From positions 62,001 to 126,000 of the forward strand of contig NZ_AKIZ01000035.1 of the NCBI RefSeq assembly GCF_000282595.1: a stretch of DNA of 64,000 nt, given 5' to 3'. The position numbers and the translations under genes were made by a program. The stretch comes from Phyllobacterium sp. YR531 (lineage in GTDB: Bacteria > Pseudomonadota > Alphaproteobacteria > Rhizobiales > Rhizobiaceae). Of the stretch, positions 17,722 through 27,063 are shown in pieces; position 1 is the stretch's first letter, and every line of letters begins with the position of its first letter. The notes below the pieces were generated by a model. That model was not told the DNA's origin. It saw only the letters and a list, made by a program, of their open reading frames with translations, and searched no databases.

Positions 17722-18315
17722 ATGGATATAATTCTTGCATCCAAAAGCCCATTCCGGGCAGCACTGCTGAAAAATGCCGGGGTAAAATTCACGGCTCAAT
17801 CAGCTGATATCGATGAGCGTGCAGTTGAAGCGCCTCTCTATAACAGCGGTGCCAGTCCGGAGGATGTTTCTCTGGTACTGGCAGAGGCAAAAGCTCTTGA
17901 TGTCAGTGAGCGTAATCCTTCAGCGCTTGTAATAGGTTCAGACCAGACGTTGTCACTTGGTGATGAGGTTTTGCACAAGCCCGAGAATATGGAAGCTGCC
18001 CGTCGCCAGTTGTTGAAACTTTCTGGCAAGACACACCATCTTAACAGCGCAGTTGTCATTTGCAGAAATGGCCAGACACTTTGGAGACATGTGTCAGTCG
18101 CTCGAATGACATTACGCGACCTTACGCCGGAATTTGTAGGTCGCCATTTGTCTCGGGTCGGACCCATCGCACTTCAAAGCGTTGGCGCTTACCAATTTGA
18201 AGGGGAGGGAGTACAGCTTTTTCAGAAGGTCGAGGGTGATTATTTCACAATCGTAGGACTGCCCCTGCTTTCCCTGCTTGCCGAACTTCGCAAGGAAGGC
18301 GCGATCGATGCGTAA
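17722..18315 (+). CDS. maf: Maf-family nucleoside triphosphate pyrophosphatase
   Basis: The 197-residue protein matches Maf: [20 protein letters not shown] at the N terminus, [18 protein letters not shown], and [20 protein letters not shown] with a final [14 protein letters not shown]. Maf proteins hydrolyse non-canonical or modified NTPs to monophosphates and have been linked to septum control. The [11 protein letters not shown] form rather than CAGSYQ-type motifs suggests a YhdE/YceF subtype difference that I cannot settle. It overlaps aroE by 8 bp, so the two are probably translationally coupled. Confidence 0.93.
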   Translation: MDIILASKSPFRAALLKNAGVKFTAQSADIDERAVEAPLYNSGASPEDVSLVLAEAKALDVSERNPSALVIGSDQTLSLGDEVLHKPENMEAARRQLLKLSGKTHHLNSAVVICRNGQTLWRHVSVARMTLRDLTPEFVGRHLSRVGPIALQSVGAYQFEGEGVQLFQKVEGDYFTIVGLPLLSLLAELRKEGAIDA

Positions 18316-19144
18316 GGCCTTCGTAACCGGATACCCGATCAAACACTCACGATCACCGTTGATTCATGGCCATTGGTTGAAGAAGTATGGGCTGGAAGGT
18401 TCCTATGGAGCGGTTGAAGTTGCCCCGGAAGATTTCAATGATTTCGTGAGCACCTTGCAGCAAAATGGCTATGTCGGCGGTAATGTTACCATCCCTCATA
18501 AGGAAATGGCATTTGCCCTGTGTCAGAAGCGTGATCCTGCCGCCGAAGAAATCGGTGCTGTAAATACATTGTGGTTTGAGAACGGACAGCTTCGCGGCGG
18601 CAATACCGATGCCTATGGATTTCTTGCCAATCTCGATGCAAGCAGTCCGAAATGGGACACACACAAAACCGCGCTTGTTTTGGGTGCCGGTGGCGCAAGC
18701 CGCGCAATCATTTACGCTCTCAAGCAGCGCGGTCTGACGGATATTCGTATCGTAAACCGGACTCCGGCACGCGCCAAAGAATTGGCAGATCGTTTTGGTT
18801 CAGGCATCAGCGCGCATGAGTGGGCCGCTTTGCCTGAACTTCTCGACGACGCGTCTCTGATCGTGAACACAACCTCTTTGGGGATGGAGGGCAAGGAGAG
18901 CCTGGCAATCGATCTGTCTAATGTAAAATCTGACAGCCTGGTCACAGATATAGTCTATGTACCACTTGAAACTCCGTTGCTGAAAGCTGCCCGTGAAGCA
19001 GGGCTGAAAACTGTAGATGGTCTAGGTATGCTTTTGCATCAGGCTGTACCAGGTTTCGAATATTGGTTCGGTATGCGTCCGGAAGTGACCTCCGAGCTGC
19101 GCGATTTAATTCTCGCTGATATGAATGGCGGGCCTAAAAAATGA
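18308..19144 (+). CDS. aroE: Shikimate dehydrogenase (NADP+)
   Basis: AroE reduces 3-dehydroshikimate to shikimate in aromatic amino acid synthesis. The 278 residues contain the substrate site [17 protein letters not shown], the catalytic lysine and neighbourhood VTIPHKEMA (K65), [20 protein letters not shown] (catalytic Asp), the NADP loop [14 protein letters not shown] with [12 protein letters not shown], and the C-terminal [19 protein letters not shown]. The start ATG 18308 lies inside the end of maf; a further 30 bases upstream are open but less likely. The downstream coaE start overlaps its stop (ATGA). Confidence 0.95.
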   Translation: MRKAFVTGYPIKHSRSPLIHGHWLKKYGLEGSYGAVEVAPEDFNDFVSTLQQNGYVGGNVTIPHKEMAFALCQKRDPAAEEIGAVNTLWFENGQLRGGNTDAYGFLANLDASSPKWDTHKTALVLGAGGASRAIIYALKQRGLTDIRIVNRTPARAKELADRFGSGISAHEWAALPELLDDASLIVNTTSLGMEGKESLAIDLSNVKSDSLVTDIVYVPLETPLLKAAREAGLKTVDGLGMLLHQAVPGFEYWFGMRPEVTSELRDLILADMNGGPKK

Positions 19145-19734
19145 TCGTACTTGGCCTGACCGGATCAATTGGGATGGGTAAATCAACGACAACCCAAATG
19201 TTTCTTGACGCCGGGATTCCTGTCTATTCCGCCGATGATGCGGTGCATCGGCTTTATAAAGGCGCTGCCGCACCGCTGATCGAGCAGGCTTTCCCCTGCA
19301 CAACAAGGAATGGCGAAGTTGATCGGACAAAATTATCAGCTGCCGTCATGGGTAAGCCGGAAGCTTTGCGAAAACTGGAGAGTATTGTTCACCCGCTCGT
19401 GCGAAATGAAGAAAACAGCTTTCGCGAAAAAGCACACGATAGCGGTGCAAAACTTGTTGTTCTAGACATTCCTTTGCTTTTCGAAACGGGTGCGGAAAAG
19501 CGGGTTGATAGAGTTCTGGTTGTAACTGCGCCGGAACAAGTGCAACGGGAAAGAGTTCTTGCCCGACCTGATATGACAATTGAAAAACTTGATACCATCC
19601 TCGCCCGGCAAACGCCGGATGCTGAAAAGCGAAAGCGAGCAGACTTTGTTATTGATACAAGTCGTGGGCTGGAGGCAGCGCGTGCCGATGTTCATGAGCT
19701 TATTCATTCGCTGGTGGATATGTCTGTAGATTAG
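19141..19734 (+). CDS. coaE: Dephospho-CoA kinase
   Basis: CoaE phosphorylates dephospho-CoA at the ribose 3'-OH, the last step of coenzyme A synthesis. The 197 residues open with the P-loop [17 protein letters not shown] and continue with [23 protein letters not shown] and [16 protein letters not shown], then [15 protein letters not shown] and [12 protein letters not shown] near the end. It is coupled to aroE through a 4-bp overlap. A second CoA gene, coaA, lies elsewhere in the window. Confidence 0.96.
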   Translation: MIVLGLTGSIGMGKSTTTQMFLDAGIPVYSADDAVHRLYKGAAAPLIEQAFPCTTRNGEVDRTKLSAAVMGKPEALRKLESIVHPLVRNEENSFREKAHDSGAKLVVLDIPLLFETGAEKRVDRVLVVTAPEQVQRERVLARPDMTIEKLDTILARQTPDAEKRKRADFVIDTSRGLEAARADVHELIHSLVDMSVD

Positions 19735-19801
19735 AGAAGCAAGGATCGCATGGTATTGCCAGGCTTGGTGAAGTCGTGGAACTTGCGATAAAGGTGATTC
19801 C

Positions 19802-20509
19802 ATGCGCGAAATTATATTTGATACGGAAACAACAGGTCTTGATAGACTCGATGATCGCATCATCGAAATTGGTGGTGTGGAACTAATCAATCGGTTTCCG
19901 ACTGGTCGCACATTTCACGTCTTCATAAATCCGGAAGGTAGGACTGTTAATCCTGAAGCGTTGGCGGTGCACGGGATTAGCAATGAGCAACTGGTAAACG
20001 AACCGCTTTTTGCTGGGATACTTCAGGAATTTCTCGATTTCATCGACGGCGCAAAATTGATAGCCCACAATGCGACCTTTGATATGGGATTCATCAACGC
20101 CGAACTGAATCGTCTTGGGCATCCACCAATCCATAATGACCGTGTTATTGATACGCTGGCTTTGGCCCGCCGCAAACATCCCATGGGTCCGAATTCGCTC
20201 GATGCTTTGTGCCGACGCTATGGTATCGACAACAGCCATCGCACCATGCACGGCGCGCTTCTTGATTCGCAGCTGCTTGCTGAGGTCTATATAGAACTCA
20301 TTGGCGGCAAGCAGACCGCACTAGGGTTGACGGTTGCAGACCAGACGAGCAATCGAAGTGATGCAGGCGAAACAACTGCAATCATTATTACGCAACGCAA
20401 AGTAGCGTTGCCACCCCGGCTAAGCGAAATTGAAAAGCAGGCGCATGCTGCCCTTGTGGCCAAGCTTGGCGAAAAAGCGATCTGGAACGAGCGTATAGAA
20501 GCGCAATAA
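19802..20509 (+). CDS. dnaQ: DNA polymerase III epsilon subunit (3'-5' exonuclease)
   Basis: DnaQ is the proofreading exonuclease of the replicase. The 235-residue protein starts with Exo I FDTETTGLDRLDDRIIEIGG (D7, E9), has Exo II AHNATFDMGFINAELNRLG and Exo III IIDNSHRTMHGALLDSQLLAEVY-like residues including the catalytic His-Asp pair. The C-terminal 60 residues (KQAHAALVAKLGEKAIW) would contact the polymerase alpha subunit. It follows coaE by 67 bp. A bidirectional terminator separates it from convergent secB. Confidence 0.96.
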   Translation: MREIIFDTETTGLDRLDDRIIEIGGVELINRFPTGRTFHVFINPEGRTVNPEALAVHGISNEQLVNEPLFAGILQEFLDFIDGAKLIAHNATFDMGFINAELNRLGHPPIHNDRVIDTLALARRKHPMGPNSLDALCRRYGIDNSHRTMHGALLDSQLLAEVYIELIGGKQTALGLTVADQTSNRSDAGETTAIIITQRKVALPPRLSEIEKQAHAALVAKLGEKAIWNERIEAQ

Positions 20510-20510
20510 A

Positions 20511-20533
20511 AAACCCGGGACCAGCCCGGGTTT
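20511..20533. terminator. Bidirectional terminator between dnaQ and secB
   Basis: AAACCCGGG and CCCGGGTTT form a perfect 9-bp hairpin around ACCAG. It follows the dnaQ stop by two bases and lies 20 bases past the secB stop, so it can serve both genes. Confidence 0.78.
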
Positions 20534-20553
20534 CCTTGGATCAATATCAGATT

Positions 20554-21039
20554 TTAGCTGACTTTCGCCTTGGCCTGTTCTTCAGCCATGCGCTGCTGGA
20601 ACATTTGGGCAAAATCGATTGGATCGATCATTAGTGGAGGGAACCCGCCGTTGCGTGTTGCTTCAGCGATGATCTGGCGTGCAAATGGAAACAGCAGGCG
20701 AGGGCATTCGATGAAAAGCAGTGGCAAGAGGTGCTCCTGCGGGAAGCCTTCCAGCCGGAAAACACCGCCATAGACCAGTTCCGCGTTGAACAGGACTTCC
20801 TTGCCTTCCGCAGCCTTGGCCGAAAGTGTGAGAACAACATCAAAATCATTCTCAGCAATGGGATTGGCATTCACATTGACGTTGATGCTGATGCCGGGAG
20901 CCTTGTCACGCGGGCGCAGCGACAGGGGCGAACCTGGGCTTTCGAAGGAAAGATCCTTCACATACTGTGCCAGAATATTCAAAGTCTGTGGCTGGACAGT
21001 ACCGTTGCCATTGCCGTTTTCTGCGTTCTCATCAGCCAT
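20554..21039 (-). CDS. secB: Protein-export chaperone SecB
   Basis: SecB keeps preproteins unfolded and delivers them to SecA. The 161-residue alphaproteobacterial form shows [59 protein letters not shown] and the conserved [20 protein letters not shown] with [20 protein letters not shown]. Acidic and Ala/Lys-rich tails are typical. It is minus strand, convergent with dnaQ, and separated from the FxsA gene by 127 bp on the same strand. Confidence 0.96.
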   Translation of the reverse strand: MADENAENGNGNGTVQPQTLNILAQYVKDLSFESPGSPLSLRPRDKAPGISINVNVNANPIAENDFDVVLTLSAKAAEGKEVLFNAELVYGGVFRLEGFPQEHLLPLLFIECPRLLFPFARQIIAEATRNGGFPPLMIDPIDFAQMFQQRMAEEQAKAKVS

Positions 21040-21166
21040 TGTCTGGAAACCTTTTATTGTTGCACCCGCCGTGGCGGTCTAAAAAATCAATCGTGGCTGG
21101 CTAGCATGTGTTGTTTGGCGAGGCAAGCTGCCCGGCCTAATCCTATCGTTCCATATGCTTGGACTT

Positions 21167-21649
21167 TTACTGATCAGGCTTCCAAGGCGACTTTGGGTCT
21201 GGTTTGCTGGAATAGTCTTCCGGATCAAGATCAATAACATTCTCCTTGATCCGGGTTTGCCGTGGACCGGCCGGTCGTCTGCCGCTGGAATTTACAACGA
21301 CCACACGGTCGCTGATGCAACGCCAGCCGAGATCTCGTACAGCCGGGATGAACAACAGCAAACCGATGATATCTGTAATGAAGCCGGGAATAATCAGCAG
21401 CAAAGCGGCAAAGAACAGCATTACTCCATGGACAAGCTCACGTTTTGGAGAGCGACCGGCAGCGGTTTCCTCACGAATTTTCTGAATCAGGCCAAATCCT
21501 TGCAAGCGGAGAAGGAAAATGCCGACAAAAATTGCAAGAATAATAAGTCCGAGCGTGGCTAGGACACCAATTTCGTTTCCGACAATGATAAAACCGGCTA
21601 TTTCCAGAAAAGGCAGAGCCAGCAGGAACAGAGGAATAAGAGATCGCAA
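21167..21649 (-). CDS. fxsA: FxsA-family inner-membrane protein
   Basis: FxsA is a small cytoplasmic-membrane protein named for suppression of F-plasmid exclusion of phage T7; its cellular job is unclear. The 160 residues have an N-terminal hydrophobic hairpin (LIPLFLLALPFLEIAGFIIVG, then LGLIILAIFVGIFLL), a family motif RLQGFGLIQKIREETAAG, and another helix pair LFFAALLLIIPGFITDIIGL. The polar C-terminal tail is variable. The start appears to be TTG 21649-21647, with AAAGG about nine bases upstream. Confidence 0.85.
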   Translation of the reverse strand: MRSLIPLFLLALPFLEIAGFIIVGNEIGVLATLGLIILAIFVGIFLLRLQGFGLIQKIREETAAGRSPKRELVHGVMLFFAALLLIIPGFITDIIGLLLFIPAVRDLGWRCISDRVVVVNSSGRRPAGPRQTRIKENVIDLDPEDYSSKPDPKSPWKPDQ

Positions 21650-21826
21650 ACTATTTTACCTTTCAAAGGACATATCCGGCTATTATGCATAGCCGGTGTC
21701 AATTTCATGCCTATATAGGTAAGCGTGAAGAGTATTTGTATGATTGCAATTGGCAATCTATATGTTTTTGATATTTCGACGAAAGATCGAAAGCGGAAAC
21801 GAACATCTGGATGAATGGCAGGCGAC

Positions 21827-22522
21827 ATGGAATACCTGGACTTTGGAACAATCTTCTTCTTCGTGGCGGCTGTGGTGATCTTCCTGCAGTTGCGCAAAGT
21901 CCTCGGCCGTCGCACCGGAAGTGAGCGGCCGCCATTCAATCCATATTCGCGAAATGCCGAAACGGATGATAAGGTGAAAGCCGGCGATAATGTCGTATCT
22001 TTGCCGAGGCGCGGTGAAGTCAAAGAGAATGACTTTGAGAAGATCGACAGCCTTGCCAAGCCAGGAAGCCCAGTAAATGATGGTTTGCGCGCAATTCAGG
22101 CTGCTGATCCAACATTCGAACCGGTGAAGTTTCTGGACGGTTCCAAAATGGCCTATGAGATGATTGTCATGTCATTTGCCGATGGCGATCGCAAGACGCT
22201 GAAATCCCTTCTGTCCCGTGAAGTTTTTGATGGCTTCGTTTCGGCTATTGCTGATCGCGAATCGCGGGGCGAAAAGGTCCAGTCTTCTTTTGTGGGCATC
22301 AACAAGGCCGAAATTATCGGTGCTGAAATGAAGGGTACCGAATCACATGTGACGGTGCGTGTCATCAGCGAATTGATTTCGGCTACACTCGACAAGGACG
22401 ATGCTGTGATTGACGGCGATAAGGAAGCCGTTGTCGAGGTAAAGGATGTGTGGACATTTGCGCGCGATACGCGTTCAAAGGACCCGAACTGGAAGCTCGT
22501 TGCCACCGAAGCCGAAGACTGA
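21827..22522 (+). CDS. Tim44/TimA-type membrane-anchored adaptor protein
   Basis: The protein has an N-terminal membrane anchor (FGTIFFFVAAVVIFLQL) followed by RKVLGRRTGSERPPFNPYS, the pattern of alphaproteobacterial TimA, then a C-terminal Tim44-like domain (LDGSKMAYEMIVMSFADGDRKTLKSLLSR to the end). Mitochondrial Tim44 links the import pore to Hsp70; the bacterial protein is thought to be a membrane adaptor, role not settled. The start could also be ATG 21815, four codons earlier; I prefer 21827 because AGG precedes it closely. It is followed by mltA after 21 bp. Confidence 0.85.
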   Translation: MEYLDFGTIFFFVAAVVIFLQLRKVLGRRTGSERPPFNPYSRNAETDDKVKAGDNVVSLPRRGEVKENDFEKIDSLAKPGSPVNDGLRAIQAADPTFEPVKFLDGSKMAYEMIVMSFADGDRKTLKSLLSREVFDGFVSAIADRESRGEKVQSSFVGINKAEIIGAEMKGTESHVTVRVISELISATLDKDDAVIDGDKEAVVEVKDVWTFARDTRSKDPNWKLVATEAED

Positions 22523-22543
22523 CCATATCTGAGACCTGAGAAC

Positions 22544-23641
22544 ATGTTATCGCCCCTGTTGCAACCGGCGGAATTTGAAGATTGCCCCGGTTGGGAGGCA
22601 GACAGGCAACTGGAAGCCTTCATTGCGTTCAGGCGCTCAGCGGTTCGCGTTCTGGAAAAGCCTTATAAATCTGGTTCTCTTGGTATTTCGTTTGAAGCGC
22701 TTGAGCCCATTTTTGCTGATTCACGTGAAACATTTGTTGAAAATGACCAAGATGCCCGCCTGTTTTTTGAAAAGTGGTTTCGCCCGGCTTTTATAAAACC
22801 TGAAGAAACAAAAAGCGGGTTTGTCACGGGGTTCTATGAGCCAGAGGTGATTGCCTCACCCGTCCGGACAGAAGAATTCACCGTCCCTTTTCTGAAGCGG
22901 CCAGCCGACCTCGTCGATATAGATGATAGCAATCGCCCTTCGGGCTTCGATGCGTATTTTGCTTTTGCGCGCCAGACACCTGAAGGCTTTGCAGAATACT
23001 ATGATCGTCGCGCCATTGAGAGCGGCGCCCTTGACAGACAAGGTTTGGAAATCGCCTTTGTAAAAAGCGCTGTCGATGCGTTCTTCATTCACGTGCAGGG
23101 CGCAGCCAGGCTGAAGATGGTCGATGGAAGCCTGCGTCGCATTACCTACGCTGCAAAGACAGGTCATCGTTTTACCGGCATAGGCAAGATATTGCTCGAC
23201 CGCGGTGAGATCAAACCTGAAAAGATTTCGATGCAATCGATACGACAGTGGCTTGCGGAAAATCCCGAGCAGGTCCAGCTACTATTGTGGAATAACCAAT
23301 CCTACATCTTCTTTCGTGAAGCCGCTGTAGACGATGAAAGTCTTGGGCCGATAGCGGCGGCAAAAGTACCACTCATGGGTGGCCGCTCAATGGCCGTAGA
23401 TCGTCTGCTCCATACGTTTGGAACCCCTTTTTACATTCATGCGCCGCAACTGACTGCCTTTGGTGGAAATAGCTTTTCCCGCTTGATGATCGCTCAGGAC
23501 ACCGGGTCGGCAATTGTTGGCCCTGCTCGCGGTGATCTGTTTGCGGGATCAGGCGATGAGGCAGGGGAGATTGCTGGCGGTATTCGTCACAATGCAGATT
23601 TCTATGCACTGGTGCCGCGAAGCCTGTTTGGGTCGCTGTGA
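22544..23641 (+). CDS. mltA: Membrane-bound lytic murein transglycosylase A
   Basis: MltA cleaves peptidoglycan glycan strands to 1,6-anhydro products. The 365-residue sequence has the MltA barrel motif SGFVTGFYEPEVIASPVR, then EIAFVKSAVDAFFIHVQGAARL, and the C-terminal 3D domain with LTAFGGNSFSRLMIAQDTGSAIVGP-type residues and catalytic aspartates (AQDTG, GPARGDLFAGSG). No signal peptide or lipobox is apparent, which is unusual for a periplasmic enzyme; the true start might be elsewhere. A 15/16 parS match lies in its 5' coding part. Its stop overlaps the smr start. Confidence 0.92.
   Translation: MLSPLLQPAEFEDCPGWEADRQLEAFIAFRRSAVRVLEKPYKSGSLGISFEALEPIFADSRETFVENDQDARLFFEKWFRPAFIKPEETKSGFVTGFYEPEVIASPVRTEEFTVPFLKRPADLVDIDDSNRPSGFDAYFAFARQTPEGFAEYYDRRAIESGALDRQGLEIAFVKSAVDAFFIHVQGAARLKMVDGSLRRITYAAKTGHRFTGIGKILLDRGEIKPEKISMQSIRQWLAENPEQVQLLLWNNQSYIFFREAAVDDESLGPIAAAKVPLMGGRSMAVDRLLHTFGTPFYIHAPQLTAFGGNSFSRLMIAQDTGSAIVGPARGDLFAGSGDEAGEIAGGIRHNADFYALVPRSLFGSL
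22717..22732. other. parS-like site 4 (15/16, inside mltA)
   Basis: TGATTCACGTGAAACA matches parS except at position 3. It lies in coding sequence (residues ADSRETF) about 6 kb to the right of oriC, the only parS candidate on that side. Confidence 0.75.
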
Positions 23642-24189
23642 TGAAGAAGAAATCTTCATCGGAGTTTGCGACACTTGAAGACCGGATTCTTTGGGAGACC
23701 GTTGCGAAGACGACACGTCCGTTAAAGGGTAAAGACAAACCTCAATTTCTTTTGGAAGAAAAGTCGGCGAGCGATTCGCAGCAACCTTCGGCTCCTGAAA
23801 GACCAAAACAGCAGGCCCCAGCATTTCCGGTAAAACCGACACCGCGTCCGCACCTGCTTCATCCAATCGACAAGCCCACCCATAAGAAAATCGCAAAAGG
23901 GCGCGTTGTCATTGAGGGCCGTATCGACCTGCATGGGCTGACACAGAGCGAGGCCTATGGCTTGCTGCTTGGTTTTCTGCAACGGGCGCATTTACGCAAA
24001 CTGCGCCACGTTCTGGTGATAACCGGCAAGGGCGCGTCTTTCGGTAGCGATGGCGTACTTCGTCAGGCAGTGCCCCTATGGTTTGCGACACCGGCTTTTC
24101 GTATTCTGGTCAATGGCTATGAAGATGCAGCGCGCAATCACGGCGGAACGGGTGCAATTTATGTTCGCATGCGGCGTGAAGCCCCATGA
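23641..24189 (+). CDS. Smr-domain protein
   Basis: The 182-residue protein has a charged N-terminal part and a C-terminal Smr (small MutS-related) domain: RIDLHGLTQSEAYGLLLGFL, then VLVITGKGASFGSDGVLRQA and NHGGTGAIYVRMRR. Smr domains act as nucleic-acid nucleases, in translation rescue or branched-DNA processing. Alphaproteobacterial stand-alone forms are uncharacterised. ATG 23641 overlaps the mltA stop (TGATG arrangement), and the stop overlaps the XRE regulator start (ATGA), so the three genes are a coupled operon. Confidence 0.9.
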   Translation: MKKKSSSEFATLEDRILWETVAKTTRPLKGKDKPQFLLEEKSASDSQQPSAPERPKQQAPAFPVKPTPRPHLLHPIDKPTHKKIAKGRVVIEGRIDLHGLTQSEAYGLLLGFLQRAHLRKLRHVLVITGKGASFGSDGVLRQAVPLWFATPAFRILVNGYEDAARNHGGTGAIYVRMRREAP

Positions 24190-24557
24190 CACCGTTTGGA
24201 GAAAAGTTGCGGGAGTTGCGGCAGGCGCGGAACGTGTCGCAAAAGGAAATGGCCAAGGCGATAGGTGTTTCCGCGGCTTATCTTTCGGCACTCGAACATG
24301 GACGCCGTGGCCAGCCCACATGGGATAAGCTTCAGCGCATCATCCAATATTTCAATATCATCTGGGATGAGGCGGAAGAATTGCAGCGATTGGCGCTGAT
24401 TTCGCAACCCCGTGTAACCATTGATACCGGAGGTCTTTCGCCATCCGTGACGGAGCTGGCCAACCTGCTCTCAATGAGAATTGCGGATGTGGATTCCGAC
24501 ACTGCGAAAATGTTCATTGCCAAGCTGAAATCATTGCCTGACAGGCGCAAGCGTTGA
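24186..24557 (+). CDS. XRE-family helix-turn-helix regulator
   Basis: The 123-residue protein starts with a compact HTH_3 domain: LRELRQARNVSQKEMAKAIG, VSAAYLSALEHGRRGQPTWD. A C-terminal helical extension (ELANLLSMRIADVDSDTAKMF) follows. The HTH is complete. Location at the end of the timA-mltA-smr run suggests control of cell-envelope genes, but no operator is evident and the target is unknown. It converges on the DUF1402 gene with a 7-bp gap. Confidence 0.85.
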   Translation: MTPFGEKLRELRQARNVSQKEMAKAIGVSAAYLSALEHGRRGQPTWDKLQRIIQYFNIIWDEAEELQRLALISQPRVTIDTGGLSPSVTELANLLSMRIADVDSDTAKMFIAKLKSLPDRRKR

Positions 24558-24564
24558 ACTGCCG

Positions 24565-25533
24565 CTAGAACAGCGCTTTGAGCTGATCCATCTTCTCATT
24601 GACCAGCCAGCCATAATAGTTTTCTTCCGGCATTTGCAGTGGCTCGCCATTGGCAGAACGTTGGGCATTTATACTGGCAAGGGTACGTGCCCGGGAATCA
24701 GCACCGCCCGTATTATAGAGTGTTGCTGTCAGGCCGGGATTTTTGGAAATGTCGAGATCCGCGACGCGGCGGTAAACATCAATTGAGTGCTTCAGTGTCG
24801 CCGCCATATAGGGCAACGTCAGATCAGGGTCCATAATTGTCTTGTAGACCTCGGTTGCATGATCGGCATCTAGTTTGGGCAGGCCCGAATAACGGTTGAC
24901 CATATCCGTCATTTGCAAAGCGACAAGAGGGCTAAGCTGCCCCAGACCGAAGCTTTGGCCTGCATAGAATGGCTGAAAGAAAACCGCGCTCAGACGATTA
25001 TTGGGATAGCTTGTTCCGCCAATATTGTTTCCACGGAAATTATTGTCCCAGACATTCTCCCGGCATGACCAAAGGCGAAGACTGTCTTTGAATTTGTTGC
25101 ATTCAGCAAACTGGGGACGCTTGACGAAATCCCCAATGCTTTCGCCCTTATAGTCAAAGCTGAGACCTTGTTTCAAATAAGAAACAGCCTTGACATAATA
25201 GGTCTGCAGCCTGTCATAGGCATCAACATTGTAGGTATGTTCGCCGATGAGCGCACCAGCGACATGAACCGGATCAATGCCGTAGGTTCTCGAAACACTG
25301 GCGATCTTCGACCGCAGCTTTGAATCGCTTTTGAGCAATCCATAGATTTTCTGGTATTTTGCCTCATAGGTCGTATTCATCTCGCGCGTCCGCTTGGCAG
25401 ATGCGGCGGGGACGCCCGGCTGGCTCGCATTGCGATTGCCTTCGGGCACGACTGTTACAGCCAGCGTCGATTGGACAGTTGCAGAAAACAGCAAGCAGCT
25501 GGTTGCTATGAGGCGCAGGGTTCGTTTCATCAT
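24565..25533 (-). CDS. DUF1402-family exported protein with SLT-like motif pattern
   Basis: The 322 residues begin with a signal peptide (MKRTLRLIATSCLLFSATVQ, cleavage after STLA). The mature part shows an order typical of soluble lytic transglycosylases: YGIDPVHVAGALIGEHTYN (E98 in the catalytic-Glu position), QSFGLGQLSPLVALQM, AATLKHSIDVYRRVAD, and a late TATLYNTGGADSRA. This suggests peptidoglycan cleavage, although the family is annotated only as DUF1402. That is an inference from motif order. I chose ATG 25533; an upstream TTG at 25563 has little support. The location next to mltA fits. Confidence 0.78.
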   Translation of the reverse strand: MMKRTLRLIATSCLLFSATVQSTLAVTVVPEGNRNASQPGVPAASAKRTREMNTTYEAKYQKIYGLLKSDSKLRSKIASVSRTYGIDPVHVAGALIGEHTYNVDAYDRLQTYYVKAVSYLKQGLSFDYKGESIGDFVKRPQFAECNKFKDSLRLWSCRENVWDNNFRGNNIGGTSYPNNRLSAVFFQPFYAGQSFGLGQLSPLVALQMTDMVNRYSGLPKLDADHATEVYKTIMDPDLTLPYMAATLKHSIDVYRRVADLDISKNPGLTATLYNTGGADSRARTLASINAQRSANGEPLQMPEENYYGWLVNEKMDQLKALF

Positions 25534-25700
25534 CGATCCAGAAATCCAGTCAGAGGCCCGCAATAGCGGCTTGTTTCAATGAAAGCCAGAAAAACCTCAG
25601 TTCAAGACGTCGAGTCTCGTCACGGTGTGGGAAGCGGGCAACTCATCCCACGCCGTCCACATACTTAAACGGCACTCTTGCCGCGGCCTGCCTATTAATA

Positions 25701-25732
25701 AGAAATCGCGATGGTTTCCCATCGCAATTTCT
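25701..25732. terminator. Hairpin terminator after hslU
   Basis: AGAAATCGCGATGG pairs with CCATCGCAATTTCT (13 of 14) around a TTTC loop. On the minus strand it is followed by T-rich TATTAAT and lies 30 bases after the hslU stop. The plus-strand side is also T-rich, so it may work both ways. Confidence 0.7.
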
Positions 25733-25761
25733 TTGTTTGGCATAATCTGAGGAAGGTTTCC

Positions 25762-27063
25762 TTAGAGAATGAACCGGGACAGGTCAGCATTTTTGGCCAT
25801 GTCGCCAATGGTCTCCCGGACATATTTTGCATCGACAGTGTATTCGGCCCCTGATTTATCAGGCGCACTGAAGGAAATCTCGTCGAGCACGCGCTCCATG
25901 ACTGTCTGGAGACGGCGCGCGCCGATATTTTCTATCGTCGAGTTAAGGTCGACGGCAATATCTGCCAATGCGTCAATCGCATCGTCTGTAATGTCCAGCT
26001 TGACCTCTTCAGTTGCCATGAGCGCGATATATTGCTTCAGCAGGCTTGCTTCCGGCTCAGTGAGAATGCGGCGCATGTCATCCCGGGTAAGAGCGCTCAG
26101 CTCTACACGAATAGGCAGGCGGCCCTGCAATTCCGGCAGGAGATCGGAAGGCTTGGAAACATGGAATGCACCCGATGCGATGAACAGAATATGGTCTGTC
26201 TTGATCGGCCCATACTTGGTTGCGACAGTAGTTCCTTCAACCAAAGGAAGCAGATCGCGCTGCACGCCTTCGCGTGAGACGCCGGCGCCCATCCCGCCAT
26301 CACGTGCTGCAATCTTGTCGATCTCGTCAAGGAAGACGATACCGTCATTTTCCGCGGAACGCAGCGCTTCCTGGGTAATCTGGTCCTGATCGAGCAGCTT
26401 GTCTGACTCGTCATTGATCAAAACGCCGTAGGATTCCTTGACAGTGGTCTTAACAGTCTTGGTGCGACCGCCCATGGCTTTCCCAAGCATGTCGCTGAGG
26501 TTGAGCACACCGATATTGGCACCCGGCATGCCGGGAAGCTCGAAACTTGGCGAGCCGGTATCCGCGATCTCGACTTCGATTTCCTTGTCGTCGATCAAAC
26601 CATCGCGCAACTTCTTGCGAAAGCTGTCACGGGTTGCAGGGCTGGCAGTTTTGCCGACCAAAGCGTCAAGCACACGTTCTTCCGCATTGACATGGGCCTT
26701 GGCCTTCACGTCCTCACGTTTCTTCTCACGCACAAGGCCAATGGCAACTTCAACCAGGTCGCGAATGATTTGCTCGACATCACGGCCCACATAACCGACC
26801 TCTGTGAATTTGGTCGCTTCGACTTTGATAAAGGGCGCACCGGCCAGTTTCGCCAAGCGGCGGGAAATTTCCGTTTTGCCAACGCCGGTCGGTCCAATCA
26901 TCAGAATGTTCTTGGGCATGACTTCTTCGCGCATCTGGCCTTCCAGTTGCTGACGGCGCCAACGGTTACGTAACGCAATAGCAACGGCACGTTTTGCGTC
27001 GTTCTGGCCGATAATATAGCGATCAAGCTCAGAGACGATTTCTCTTGGAGAAAATGTTGTCAT
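25762..27063 (-). CDS. hslU: HslU, ATPase of the HslUV protease
   Basis: HslU (ClpY) unfolds substrates and feeds them into the HslV chamber. The 433-residue AAA+ protein begins [20 protein letters not shown] and has Walker [20 protein letters not shown], pore-loop [20 protein letters not shown] (GYVG), Walker [10 protein letters not shown], sensor motif and the C-terminal DLSRFIL tail that plugs into HslV. The start ATG 27063-27061 overlaps the stop of the GNAT gene by 4 bp, so hslV-GNAT-hslU are translationally linked. Confidence 0.97.
   Translation of the reverse strand: MTTFSPREIVSELDRYIIGQNDAKRAVAIALRNRWRRQQLEGQMREEVMPKNILMIGPTGVGKTEISRRLAKLAGAPFIKVEATKFTEVGYVGRDVEQIIRDLVEVAIGLVREKKREDVKAKAHVNAEERVLDALVGKTASPATRDSFRKKLRDGLIDDKEIEVEIADTGSPSFELPGMPGANIGVLNLSDMLGKAMGGRTKTVKTTVKESYGVLINDESDKLLDQDQITQEALRSAENDGIVFLDEIDKIAARDGGMGAGVSREGVQRDLLPLVEGTTVATKYGPIKTDHILFIASGAFHVSKPSDLLPELQGRLPIRVELSALTRDDMRRILTEPEASLLKQYIALMATEEVKLDITDDAIDALADIAVDLNSTIENIGARRLQTVMERVLDEISFSAPDKSGAEYTVDAKYVRETIGDMAKNADLSRFIL

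Noticed and set aside
23085-23100. Possible further parS (TTCACGTG) in mltA
   Set aside because: Only half of the palindrome is present; the other half (CAGGG) does not match.
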